From the NCBI GenBank assembly GCA_019022495.1, contig JAFEKR010000067.1:34318-98317 (forward strand): a stretch of 64,000 nucleotides of DNA. Reading direction: 5' to 3'. The position numbers were made by a program, and so were the translations under genes. Source of the DNA: Epichloe hybrida. Lineage: Eukaryota; Ascomycota; Sordariomycetes; Hypocreales; Clavicipitaceae. The notes beneath the pieces are model-generated. The model was not told where the DNA came from and did not search any database. It was given only the letters and a program-made list of their open reading frames with translations. Below, piece after piece: positions 50,346 to 62,388 of this stretch (positions within the stretch are counted from its first letter, which is position 1; each line of letters opens with the position of its first letter).

Positions 50346-50907
50346 AATAAGGTACTTATAGTAAGCTAATTAGTAGTTTATTTTATGTAATTACTTTAGT
50401 TTACAGTTTTTTTTTAAATAAGTAATAATAAAAATTTATAGAAATAGAAAACAATTAATAAAAATAGTAAATAATATAATAAGAAGGTTTTTCTTTAAGC
50501 TATATTAGTAAAATAAAGTATTAAGTATAGTAGTATTATTAAAAAGTTATAATATTATATACAACCCTAGTTATAGTAAAATTAACAAAATAGTATAATA
50601 TTATAAATTATATAACTAATTAGATAAAATAGCTAATAATATAAGGGTCCTATTAACTAATTTTCTATTAATCCTAATAATAACCTTAGTTAATAAAAAG
50701 TTATACTTTTTTTTTACCTAACAATACATTTGTATTGTTTGTAGTTAGTGTAGTTACTATAAATTAATTTGTATTTATTGTATTTACTATAAAATAATTT
50801 ATATTATATTTTATTTGTATTGTATTTTGTATTATATTGTATTTAATATAATACAATACAAACAATACAATACAATACACATTGTAGTGCAATACTCTGA
50901 TAGTAAC

Positions 50908-51930
50908 TATAGGTAAAAATCTTAATAGATTTTGTTATAGGATTGCTAGTTACCTAAGTAAGCAAATAAGAGACTAATATAATCCTAGTAATTATAGACT
51001 AATTTACTAAGTACTTTGTCTTCTTACCTGTAACTATAATAATTAATATAGCTAAACTAGTAGAGCTTTTCTATAAGGAGATTAAACTAAGGTTTAGGGC
51101 GCTAGAGGGCATTATATCTAATAGAGGATTAGTCTTTATAAGCTAATTCTAGTTAGACTTATGTTACTTATTATACGTAAAGTAAAGGCTTTTTATAGTG
51201 TTTTACCCCTAAACTAATAGGTAAATAAAGAGAATAAACTAAGTGCTTAAGTATTACCTCTAATACTTTATAGCTAATAACTAATAGATATAGCCTAAGC
51301 TACTCCTAATAGCCTAATTTACCTATAATAATATAGTAAATAAGACTATAGGCTACTCTCTTAATTACTCCCTTATAGGCTATTTACCTAAGTTTTACCT
51401 AGCTCTTAGGGATAAGACTAAAGAAAGGGAGGTGCTAGAAGCCTATATATATATTATAAAGCTATATAAAGTTAAAGAGTAGCTAAAGTAAAACTAGGTA
51501 AAAGCTACTAAGACCTAAGTAAAGTACTATAACTAGTATTACTAGCTATTAATGCTAAAAAGAGGTAACCTAGTATTACTATTAGTAAAGAATATTAAGC
51601 TTAAGGATATAAAATAGAAGCTAACCCCTAGATTTATTAGATTATTTTAAGTACTTAATGCTATAGGAAAATAAGCATATAGACTTACTTTACCTAAAAA
51701 ATATAGTTAGCTATATAATATATTCTATGTTAGCCTATTAGAGCTATGGAATTACTATAAAGACACTAGAGATAAGGAAATGCTAATACTAGACTTAGAG
51801 AATAAAGATAATAAGTATAAAGTTAAGGAGGTTAAGGACTATAGGAAAACCTAAGAAGGCAATAAATACCTAGTAAAATAAAAGGGTTAGCTAAGTAAAT
51901 ATAACTAATAGGTTATAGCAAAGGATATAA
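50908..51930 (+). pseudogene. Gypsy-2 integrase core and chromodomain remnant
   Basis: Resumes the pol frame after the nested element. Reading through stops shows integrase core segments (TNIILVIIDQFTKYFVFLPV; ALEGIISNRGLVF) and, near 51860-51895, a chromodomain-like KYLVK(stop)KG. Its RIP-type stops resemble those of Gypsy-1, but the sequence is distinct from it. Confidence 0.75.
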
Positions 51931-51939
51931 AAGGCGCTT

Positions 51940-53289
51940 AATATATAATTTAGGCATTTTACTAAAATAAGTCTAGTAAGAAAAGTGGCAAGATATAAGT
52001 AAGTTATAGGTAAAAAGATATAATATTCTTATAGAAAAGGCCTAGCCTTATTAGCTACTATTATACTCTAATTAATAGTCTAGGAATTACTATAGAAAAA
52101 CAAAAGAAAAGGGCCCTAAAGGTTAGGTAATACTAGGGGAAAACTCTTTATTATAGCGCTATTATAGCTTAATACCTTGTTACCCTAGATAGCATATTTC
52201 GCGCTATTTTTATTTATATTAATTACCTTCTCTATAGCATAGAAAAGGCAGTGAATTACTATTACCTAGGCTATATAGCCTAGGTTAGCTAGCTAAAGCT
52301 AAAGAACTATACGCGCCTCCTAGATAGCTATAGCCTTATAATAGTCTTCCTATAGAAAAGTTAGTAAAAACCCACTAAAAGTGTAGTAAAAAACTAAGGG
52401 AACTTATAATACTAGGGGTAAGAGTAGTAAAAAATATAGTAACCTAAAGTTACTACTAAGAAATAATATATTACTAGTATATAATAAATATAGCCTATAT
52501 AAAAATATAAGCGAAGACTAGGCAAAGAGGCAAAGAATTACTAACCTAGTAGCCCTTAGTAGCACTAGTTAAACTAAATATAATATAATAGGTAGTATTA
52601 GTATAGTTAAAGCCTATAATAAGGCTAATGTAATACTTAGTAAGTTAGTAGTAAGTTACCTCTAAAAACATAGGGATAGGCTTATTAGACTCTTTATCTT
52701 CTATAGCGTCTAGGAGTAACTAAACCTAAAATAGAATTATTAATAAATTAGAAAAATCACCCTTTATAGTAAGCATAGCTTATAATAAAAAGTTAGTAAT
52801 AAGGAGTAAAAAAGCAAGTAATAAGGGGATAAATTATAGTCTTATAGGTATTACCTCTTTTCTTACACTAGATATAGCGCTTAGAGGCATAGGCCTTAGC
52901 TAGGTTAGATAATAAAGCCTAGGGGAAAAGATACTTAATCTTAGGTATCTTAGGCTTAATAGGTAAGTATTTCTTAAACTTAGCGTATCCTATATATAAA
53001 TAGTATATATAGGAGCACTTCTTTAAGTAAATAGTTATTATTTTAATAGTAAGATAGTAATAACTAATAGGGGAAGAGTAGTGGTATTTAAAGGTTATAA
53101 TATTTTATAAAGAACAGACTATGGTTATATAAGGATAAAAAAGGCAAAGTAATAGAGAGTTATAGGCGTATTTATAGTTAAGCGCTATGTGTTATTTGTT
53201 ATTATTTTGATGCGGCTGCTACTTAGCGAATAGCTATAGAATAACTAGCAAAAGCTGTTTAGAAGCCTAGCTATAAGTGGGGGGGTAAT
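51940..53289. other. Gypsy-2 3' internal region, unresolved
   Basis: About 1.35 kb between the chromodomain and the 3' LTR, ending in a G-rich polypurine tract. No domain recognised. Confidence 0.45.
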
Positions 53290-53339
53290 TGTAAGGCCCC
53301 ACTTATAACATAAGTACACTAGCGCACCTCACAGACAGG

Positions 53340-53833
53340 CAGAGTATTACACTAAAACGTGTAGTGTAGTGTAGTATTTGTAGTGTAGTGTAATAACTAT
53401 ACTACAAACTACACTACACTATAAACTACACTAACTATAAGGAAAAAAAACTATATTACACTAACTACAAAAAAAAAAAAACTACAATACATTACACTAT
53501 AAATTTTTTTTCCTAAACTACACTAACTACAAACACTACAAATGTAGTATTAGACTTTTTATTAGTTATTAGTATTATAAGGCTTAAAAGAATACTAGTT
53601 ATATAAAAGCTTTTATTATTACCTATTTTATTTAATTAGTTATAGAATTTATAATATTATATTATTTTAGTAATTTTACTATAACTAAGTAAGGTTATAT
53701 ATAATATTATACTTTTTTAATAATACTATTTAACTTAATACTCTTTTTCCCTAATATAACTTAAAGAAAAACCTTCTTATTATATTATTTACTATTTCTA
53801 TAAATTATTTTGTATTTCTATAAATTATTATTA
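53340..53833. mobile_element. CAGAG-terminated element, copy 3, left arm
   Basis: Begins CAGAGTATTACAC at 53340 inside the Gypsy-2 3' LTR. GTAGT pentamers, the ACAAATGTAGTATTAG block and about 300 bp homologous to the inverted arms of copy 2 follow. It is cut at 53834 by a Gypsy-1-family LTR. The right end is not in the window. Confidence 0.75.
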
Positions 53834-54306
53834 TGTCAGGAGCGCAGAGGTCAAAGATAGGATGTTTATCGAAGCAGGTCTTCGGAGAACCTTTAGGCCA
53901 TATAGATAACAAAGAGGCTAGCTAGCTATAAGATAGCTATATGCTTATAGAGTAAGGTATTTATTAAAGACTATATATATTATTAGTGCTAGGTTAGAGA
54001 TTAAAACCTTTATATACTTACCCCTAGCTAGTATTTATCTAGTAGTAATTATAATAGTCTTAGCTATTACTTTATTCTTAACCTTTTAGTATAGGCTATA
54101 ATAAATTAATCTCTCTTAACCTTTTTAAGGATATAAACTATTAGCTAGATTATTATATAGCTAATACTCTAAAGATCTATAAGAAACACGCTAGTACCTT
54201 ATAATAATAAAGCTATAGATAATTAGGAAAATAAAGAACCCCTATAATCTAAAACTATAGATAATAGGGTGTAATAAACACCACTTAATCCTAATTTAGG
54301 TAAAGG
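53834..54306 (+). mobile_element. Gypsy-1-family copy: 5' LTR plus leader, then interrupted
   Basis: 270-bp LTR at 53834-54103, then about 200 bp matching the leader of Gypsy-1 (29493-29695). The match stops at 54307, where a Copia LTR begins. The rest of this copy is not seen in the window. Confidence 0.8.
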
Positions 54307-55187
54307 TGTTAAAAATAAGACCTATTTTTAGCCCTTTCTAGTTAAAGGACCTTTCTATTACTAGCTTGCATTGCAAGCCTGACAACTGCACTGCAGCTGT
54401 TAACGGTCGCGAAGGTGGCCGTCAATGGCTACGTCGCAGCTGTTAACAGCTGCGACTAACCGTGTGGATAACTAATCCAAATCAATTATTAATTGTGGAT
54501 TATTTAATTGCGTTGTGGCTACAAGCGCAGCCACAACCGCAGCGCCACTAGTAATTAGGTAAGCTAGGGTGACGTAAGCAGGTTACCCTATAGCTATTTT
54601 TAACAGCGATTTTCTCTTTAACTAGAGGTTATACAAAAGTCTTATATATAGCAAATTAAAGCTAGAAGACAGGGCTTTTATTTTATGCAGGAATATTTTT
54701 TGGACTAAAATTTAGTGCATACGGGTTGCTAGTTTGTATGGTGGTGAGTCGATTTTTTGGATTTTACATATAAATGAATTTTGCGGAAAATAAAAAGTGG
54801 CCTATAAGACCTCTTTGGCAGTCTAGATTCACTAATACGGTTAGTGAGTATATAAGAGAAAGAAGATCTTTTTAATCTAGCTAGATAGCTAGGCCTCTTA
54901 ATCTAACAGCCGCATTGCCTGTATAACATCACTAAAATCAATTCTATTAGTATATAAGATATCGTAAAAGTCATCTAGATTGAATTCTATTAGTTGATAA
55001 CTGCTGAAACCTTCCGTTGCGTTGCGTTAAATAAATATTCAACGTGGTGGCTTTATTAGTCCCTGACCGTAGAAGCTGCACCTATATAGCTGTTGCCAGC
55101 CGGCAACTAGCTCCCTACATTTCAATAGGTTATGAGCCTGGCCTATCACTATAAAATTCTTTCTAGTGCACTTTACGTACGGTTACA

Positions 55188-55420
55188 GAAGACTTCCCTT
55201 CTATAAAACAGGAAGGACCCGCGAGATAGAAGCTATTCCCTTCTATAAAAAAGGAATCATTGTGGTTACAGAAGATTTCCCTTCTATAAAAAGGAAATTC
55301 AGCGAGAATAGAAGCTTTTCCCTTCTATAAAAAGGAAATTTAGCGCGGATAGAAGCTTTTCCCTTCTATAAAAAGGAATTTCAGTACGCATAGAAGACTT
55401 CCCTTCTATAAAATTAGAAG
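55188..55420 (+). repeat. six ~41-bp hairpin repeats in Copia leader
   Basis: TTCCCTTCTATAAAAAGGAA-type units recur with CCCTTCTATAAAA at about 55197, 55238, 55278, 55319, 55361 and 55401, separated by variable GC-bearing spacers. TTCC and GGAA arms can pair. The last unit ends just before the gag ATG. Confidence 0.85.
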
Positions 55421-57052
55421 ATGGCTACTAATTAACAAGGTCAGGGACCTCCAGTCCCTGATCTTAGTGCGCAAGAGGTTCTAAATAACTAGCTAAAAGA
55501 GCAGGTTATTAAACAACAAAATGCTATCGATCTAGTAATACAGAAGCTAGAGTCCTTAACTTTAGCTATTAATAATAGACCTATGGAGGGTGTGGAAGCT
55601 ACTAAGCCCGCTAGTTAGCAGCAAGTTTAGCAGCCTATTCAAGAAAAGGCACCTGAATCTAGCTCTATACAAGCTGCCTTTAATAATTCAATTATTAAGG
55701 AATTTAATAAGAGAGTTTATAGCTTCCCTAAGACTGCTAAGCTTAAAGGAGCTGAAAATTTCAATCAATAGAAACAAGCCCTAGCTATCCAATTTAGAGC
55801 TTTAGGCATGCCTAATTTTCTAGATAATCCGGATATTTCTAGGGTGCTAGGGGACGCTAACTAAGCTATTATCCTAATGTTACTAAGGGATAGTTATACG
55901 GAAGGCCCCTAAGCCGCTATAACTTGGCAAAAATCACCTAAAGAAGGCTATAATTTACTTGTACGGCAGTATTCACATAGCGTTGAAATCTAGAGGGGGT
56001 CCCTATATTCTGAATTTCATAACCTGAATTTTCATGGATTTAAGGGGACTTTAGAAGCCTTTAATGCAGTCTTTAATAATCTACTAGCTAGATTATCGAT
56101 TTCAGGGGTCCTAATTAATCCTATAGATTAGGTTAATCAATATCTTTAATCCCTAAAATCAACCTTCCCTTAGTAAGCTAAGAGGCAATGATTTAGCATG
56201 CGTACAAATAGGGCTATAGGGGTCCCCCTAGAAGCCCTAAATCTTGAATTCCTAATGGCAGACCTTCTAGCTAAACAGAGGGATAAGTTATCTACGGTAG
56301 CCAAAGCCCTAAATTATAGGGCTAAAGACCTAGAAAAGGGCGCTAAAGATAAAGAAAAGGCCCCTAAAGGTTAGAAGAAGAAGAAAGAAGGCTCTGAAGA
56401 AAATAAGGGCTCTTCTAATTCTAATAAGAAGAAAAAGAAGCAAAAGGGTTAAAAATCAGATAAAAAGAATACTAAAGAACTTACAGAGGGTTCTTTTATG
56501 CTAGGAAATTACAACCTTTCTAACGGAGCACTTAATCCGTACAAGAAACCTAGCAATTACAAGACTAGTTATAAGAGCTCTAGCGATAGTAGCTCTAATT
56601 CTAGCTCTAGTAATTCAGATAATGAAAAACAAGAAATTAATACCTTAAATGGTTTTAATTATTACAGTAAAGACATGAAAAAGGCCCTATTATATAATAC
56701 AGGTTTAACTATACATATAGTTAATTCTAGGGAGGTCTTTAGGGATTATACCCCTTTTAAGAAGGGGGAATCCAACCCTATTATAACTAGTGGTGGCCCT
56801 ATTTATCCTAAGGGTCATAGTAGTGCTGTTTTTAAGGTCTTATATTAAAAGAAACCTAATAAATATAGGACCTTAGTGCTAAAGGATGCTCTATATTTTC
56901 CTTAGCTTAATGTTAATATAGTTAGTGGCCTTATTCACTATATATCTGGCGGTTGCTTTATAAAAAACTATCTTTATCTTAAAGATAGGTCTTGTATTGC
57001 TGCCCTAGATATAGAAAAACATGGTTTTTTCTTTCACGTTAAAAACCAATCT
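55421..57052 (+). pseudogene. Copia gag-protease remnant
   Basis: ATG at 55421, with the fifth codon already TAA (from CAA). Readable gag pieces are SAQEVLNN and FNKRVYSFPKTAKLKGAENF. A Lys-rich segment follows, then a Ser/Asn-rich stretch and the open piece 56498-56848. That piece carries the protease signature as NTGLTIHIVNS (active-site Asp codon changed to Asn), then LKDALYFP(stop)LNVNIVSG, the GAG-pre-integrase border. About a dozen Gln/Trp codons are stops. It is not functional. Confidence 0.8.
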
Positions 57053-59199
57053 TGTAAGAGCTTAGGCTTTGCCTAAGCATTATTTGTATAGCAGTTAGAG
57101 AGGGGAGTGGTAAAAGCAGTTAGGGTAAGGAAAGGAGGCTTATATAAGTAGCTAAGGGGGTATAAGGGGCACTACTAGGGATAGCCTCTTACCCTTTCTC
57201 CTTTCTCCTTAAGTCTCTTAATACTATATTAACGCCCTATTATAATAGCCTAGGGGCTAGTCTATAATAATTAAAAGACTTCCTTTAGTCTTTTTTAATA
57301 ACTACTAAAAGATATAATAGAAATACTAATAGATATATTAATAAATATAGCAGACACGCTCTAACTATAAGACTAACCTAGCTAAGGGATAATAACTCCC
57401 TTATCTAACGCTATAGCACTACTAGTAGCTTAATAGGCCTAATTTAAGACAATTTAACTTATACTTAATAAGTAAATAGTAGAACTTATATACCTTTAAT
57501 AATAAGTAACTATAAATACTATAGGACCCTTAACCTAATTACCTATTATAGCCTAGCCTAATACCTTAATAGTAAACCTTACTTTACCTCTTACCTCTAA
57601 CCTAGTCTTAACTATACCTAGGGTAAAATAAAAACCTATCCCTATAGGTAACCTATATAATAGTAATAAGGCCTTATTTACTATATAAAAGTTCCTAATA
57701 GAATATAAGCTATAGGTAAATAAGGACTTTATTAAAACTAATAAGAATAGGTAAATATTTATTTACTAGAACTTATTCTCTAAAGTCTAGTCCTAGGTAA
57801 TTACTTTCTTTAAATAAGGTAGTATTTATAATTTTAACCTAGCTAAATTCCTAGAATACCTTAGGTCTATGTTCTCTAATTTATATAGGTAAGAGATAGC
57901 CCTTATAGAACTTAACTAGATAAAATAAGGCCTAGGGGAGCTATTTTTTATATTCTTTATTTACTTTATAAAGAAGCTCTTATTAGTAAGAGGGGATTAT
58001 TAAGGGGATAATATAAAGCTAGTAAAGCTTTAATAAGCGCTTAATAAGTGTTTAAGAGAAATTAGTATAAGCTAGGGTATTAGCTAAAGCATATAGCATA
58101 TAGCTATTATATAGTATTATAAGATTATAGTTAATATTAAGGCCCTTACTATAGAGAATAAGTACTAGTCCTAATGTAGACTATAGCTAGCTAAACCTAT
58201 ACCTTAGACTAATTATAAGGGTAATATACTAATAACTAAGGTATATGTAGTAAGGACTTAATTAGGAAAATAAAATAAGCTAGTTAAGAAAGAGAAAGGT
58301 CTAAAGCTAGCTATAAATATATAATAAGCTAAATAAGTATTAGAAGTAAAGTTAGCTAAATACTATTAGGAGAGATACTACCTATAATATAAATCTAAGG
58401 ATTACTATATTTAGGAGTATACCTTTCTCCTACCCTATCCCCTATAGGTTAGTATTAACTTATATAAAGTAAATAAGGAAAGCGTAAATAAGGAGGTAAA
58501 TATTCCCCTTATAGAAAATAAGTAACCCCTAAGTAAAGTCTTATATAAGGGTAAGGAGACTAACTATATACTATAATATAAGATAACTATTTAAGCTATA
58601 TCGAGTTAAAGCAAGATATAGTATAATATATAGACTAACTACTATTCTTAATTCCTATACTCTTTAATATATATTATTATATTAATATCTAGATTAATTA
58701 TAGTTATAATTATTATAGTGCTATAAGTAAGTTAGTAGTAAAACAGTTTAGCCTAGAGCTTATATAGTTACTAAAGAGAAAGTATGTCTAGACTATAGTG
58801 AAAATAAAAAGAAAAGAAAAGAGAGTATAGGAGAATACCTCCTTAATTACTTATATAGTACACACTAGAATAAACATTAATAGCTAGGAGTTATTAGTAT
58901 ATTTATATATTATCCTAGGCCTTATATAAGATATTATACTTAGGATACTATAGCTAGAATATTATAATATAGTTATTTATATAGTAAAATAGTAATTAGT
59001 TATTAGAGTAGTAAAGGGCTTAATATATCTCTAAAGCCTTTACATATAGGGTAAAGACTCTAGTATAGGGGATTATTAGGTCCTTATATACTATAGAAGC
59101 GCACTAGGCACACTAGAGAAAGGACACTTCTATAATATTTATTACTATAAGCCTTAGGGAGATAATAATAGTATTATAGATTATAGTGCCTAAGATAAA

Positions 59200-60320
59200 A
59201 CCAAATAGCCTAGACATATTAATATTACCTAAGGAGTTAGCTAACTTTATAGAGCTTTTTAATAAAGCTAAAGCTAATAGCCTACCTCCTTACTAGGGGT
59301 CCCTTAATTACTATATATGCTTATATAAGAATTAGGATAGGTCTAAACTAACACTCCCTTAGGGACTGCTATATAATATACTAAGGGACTAGCTTCTAGA
59401 GGTTAGACACTAGATCACAGACTTAATAAATAAGGGTTAGATTTATACTAGCTTATTATTAGCTATAGCTCTAGTTCTCCTTATTAAAAAGGCTAATAAG
59501 GGTTAGCGTTTTTATATAAACTACTACGCTCTTAATAAGATAATAGTATAGGATTACTATTCTTTTCTATTAATTAAGGAAACACTCTATTCCTTATCCT
59601 AGGTATACTAGTTTATAAAGGTAAATATTTATATAGCGTTTTATAAGCTATAGATTACTAAGAGCTAGGAGTACCTAATAGCATTTTAAACTAGGTTTAG
59701 GCTATTTAAGTAGCTAGTTTACCCCTTTAGCCTAGCTAGTACACTAGTAATATTCTAATATTATATTAATAAGTCCTTAGGGGATATGTTAGGGGATTTT
59801 ATTATAGTATACTTAGATAATATCTTATTACTTAGGGGGATTAAGGAAAGACGTATATAGCTAAGGTCTAGGTAATATTAGGCTGCCTAAGGGCTATAGG
59901 GTTATACTTAGACCTTAATAAGTCTATGTTTATAGTAAAGGAGGTTTAATACCTAGGATATATTATTATAGTAAGTTATTTTATTTATCTAGATCTAGCA
60001 AAGGTTATAGCTATTAAGGAATAAGTAGCCCTAATAAAACTTTAGAGGGTCTATAGCTTCCTAAGGTTTACTAACTTTTACTATAACTTTATTAGTAACT
60101 TTTTAGAACTAGTAGCACTGCTAATATAATTAACTAAGAGAAATGTCCCTTTTTAATAGAGGCCTAAAGAGAATAATGCCTTTAATAGGTTAAAAGACGC
60201 CTTTATTTATATACCTAGTACTAGTATAATAGGATCTAGATCTCCCTATAGTGGTAAAAGCTAATTATTTAGGAATAGCTATTAGAAAATACCTTTCCTA
60301 ATAAGGCTAGGATAGCGTTA
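59200..60320 (+). pseudogene. Gypsy-4 reverse transcriptase remnant
   Basis: Reading through stops gives RFYINYYALNKIIV, FIKVNIYIAFYKL, PFSLASTLVIF and VYLDNILLL (near 59805-59830): the ordered RT motifs of Ty3/Gypsy. The sequence differs from Gypsy-1 and Gypsy-2. Confidence 0.75.
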
Positions 60321-60949
60321 TATACCTAGTTACTTACTACTCCGCTAGCCTTATGTCCTTATAAAAGAACTATATAATTTATAATAAGAAATTATTAGCT
60401 ATTATCTTATGCCTTAAGGCATAGTTAGCTAAGCTATAGGGCGTTTCTAGTCTATTTATAATCTATATAGACTATAAGAACCTAGAGTACTTTATAACTC
60501 CTTAGTTAATATTAGAGTAATAAGCTTAATAGGTAAATATACTTATACTATTTAATTTCTATCTTTAGTATAAACCTAGTATATAAGCATAGTAGCTTAA
60601 TGCTCTTTCCTAAAGGGAATAAAACTAGAAAGAGGTAACCTCTAGAATAGGACATATCCTATAAACTATTACTATTATATAACTCTTGCTAATACTAGAT
60701 AGATAGTAAGATAATAGTAGTATAGTGTTATTACTAGCTAGTAAGGTTTTCTTTACTACTAAATACCTTTAGACCTTATAGGACTAGGCTATTATCTCTA
60801 ACCCTATATATAGTATTTAATTAAAGGCTATTTAGGAAGGGGCCTAGAGGTTTCCTATTAAGGCACTTATAAGGGAGTAAGTAGTAAATTATTTTATAAG
60901 CACTTATAAAGCACTTTAGTTTAAGGGCTATACTTAAGTCCTAGCTTAG

Positions 60950-62120
60950 GAGCCTCTTATAATAACCCTAATATAGTAATGCTATAATTTACTAGTAGTA
61001 AGGCACCTAGGCTATAATACTATATTCTAAATCTTATAATAGTAGTTTTACTAGGATAGGATATTATAAGATATTACTAGGTTTATTTATAACTATTACT
61101 ACTATAGTAGTTATAAGAGCTATTAATATTACTAGGGCTTACTAAAGCCTTTACCTATCCCTAACTAGTTCTAGTTATAAATCTCTATTAACTTTATAAT
61201 AAACTTACTAGCACTATCCCTAGAAAAACCATAATACCTAATGGTTATTATAGATTAACTCTTTAAATTTATTTAGCTTAAGGCTATAATATCTATAGGA
61301 GCTAAGGAATATATAAAGAGGTTTAAAATAGTTTAGTAATAGTTTAGGGGGTTTCCTTAATTAATTATTATAGATTATAGTTTAGATTAGTTAGGAAAGT
61401 TTTAGATAATATTATGCTTCTTAGTTAGGATTAATTAGTTACTTTTTATATTATATTACTTATAAACTAATAGTAGTACTAAGTAAGTAAACTAAGAGAT
61501 ATAAGTAATACTATATATTATAGTCTCCTTCTTATAGTTTAACTAGCTAAAATATCTAGCTACTTACTAGCTTATAATTAATAATAGGCTATTTTCTATA
61601 ATAGGAGTTAGCCTAAATAAGCTACTATATAGCTATAATCTAAAGCTAGTCTAGTTACTACTAAATATATTTGCTTCTATAATAATACTAAAGGGGTAAG
61701 TAATATAGTTCCTTAAGTACCTTTAGGAGAGTACTTATCTAGTATAAGCTATAATAGCCTATATATAATAAAGGTAATAGGATACTATATTTACTTTATA
61801 TTAGCTAGTAAAATAGTTTTAGGTAGGAGATAAAATATAGCTTTTACTTAAAAATATTAAAACTAACTACCCCTTATAAAAACTTAATTAAGTAGTAGTA
61901 AAGTATATAGTTATAGAAGTCCTAATATTACTTATAGTATAGCTTAATATCCTAAGAGGTATTTACCTAGTATTTTATATAAACCTTATTAAATACGCTA
62001 TAAAGGACTCTTTCCTTAGTTAAAAGCTTTAGGACTTCTATCTAGGACTAGAATAAGTCCTAGTAAAGGGTAATAATAAACTTATTAAGGAATATTAGAT
62101 TAAGTAAATCCTAGTAGCTT
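60950..62120 (+). pseudogene. Gypsy-4 integrase remnant
   Basis: HLGYNTIF, KPLPIPN, ISINFIINLLALS, MVIID(stop)LFKFIQLKAI and QFRGFPQLIIIDYSLD follow in the order of a retroviral-type integrase (zinc finger, then catalytic core). Stops are RIP-type. Confidence 0.75.
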
Positions 62121-62388
62121 AGAATGCCTTAGGCTAGGGTAAGAGATATAATATACTTATTAAGTACAGCAATGTTCAATGGGAGTTTCGTCTCCCTTTT
62201 TTGGTTTCTGTTAGTAGGGCAAAAAGGACATCACATGCTTTGCTAAACCAGTCATTTCAGAAGATCGTTGGACAGGAGTCTGCTCCTCATCCCTATTTTC
62301 GGAAATCATTTGTCAGAATAGCTGTGAAAAAAAAAAGCCTCCGACGGATTTTCGGTTGAACTTTTACCTGCTCTAGCAACATCCTGTC

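Larger units (their letters stand above)
47381..50899. mobile_element. CAGAG-terminated foldback element, copy 2, with satellite core
   Basis: Ends are CAGAGTATTG (47381-47390) and CAATACTCTG (50890-50899), with the 8-bp duplication ATAGTAAC at 47373-47380 and 50900-50907. Inverted repeats of about 460 bp (47381-47845 against 50410-50899) match nearly throughout, including the shared ATGTATTGTTAGG...AAAAAAA block. The core is a 10-bp satellite (48516-50345) carrying a small LTR element. No coding capacity is visible, so it would be non-autonomous. Confidence 0.88.
28391..53339 (+). mobile_element. Gypsy-2: RIP-degraded Ty3/Gypsy chromovirus, multiply interrupted
   Basis: The 5' LTR begins TGTGAGGCCCCAC at 28391. 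The 3' LTR begins TGTAAGGCCCCAC at 53290, directly after a G-rich polypurine tract (about 53278-53285). LTR homology holds for about 50 bp up to CACAGACAGG, where the CAGAG element at 53340 cuts in. Own sequence: 28391-29222, 44118-47380 and 50908-53339. It is interrupted by Gypsy-1 (29223-44112) and a CAGAG element (47381-50899). All frames carry many RIP-type stops. This is among the oldest insertions, since most others lie inside it. Confidence 0.8.
54307..57052 (+). mobile_element. Ty1/Copia element, 5' part, moderately RIP-mutated
   Basis: Starts TGTTAAAAATAAG. The LTR/leader has normal GC patches and strong palindromes: a perfect 24-bp palindrome at 54433-54456 centred on GTTAAC, and a GTTGTGGCT/AGCCACAAC stem at 54513-54538. 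A repeat-rich leader precedes gag at 55421. It is cut at 57053 by another Gypsy LTR; integrase and RT are not seen. It is less degraded than the elements to its left. Confidence 0.75.
57053..62165 (+). mobile_element. Gypsy-4: third Ty3/Gypsy lineage, RIP-degraded
   Basis: A new block starts TGTAAGAGCTTAGG at 57053, inside the Copia protease region, with a GC-bearing LTR-like stretch to about 57270. Gag-like, RT and integrase remnants follow in order. No matching 3' LTR is seen before the composition change at 62166, so the 3' end seems lost or replaced. Confidence 0.7.

Noticed and set aside
56498..56848. 116-aa frame as an independent gene
   Set aside because: It is the longest surviving open piece of the Copia gag-protease remnant, with readable retroelement sequence on both sides.
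57053..62165. Complete LTR pair for Gypsy-4
   Set aside because: No second copy of the TGTAAGAGCTTAGG block was found before 62166.
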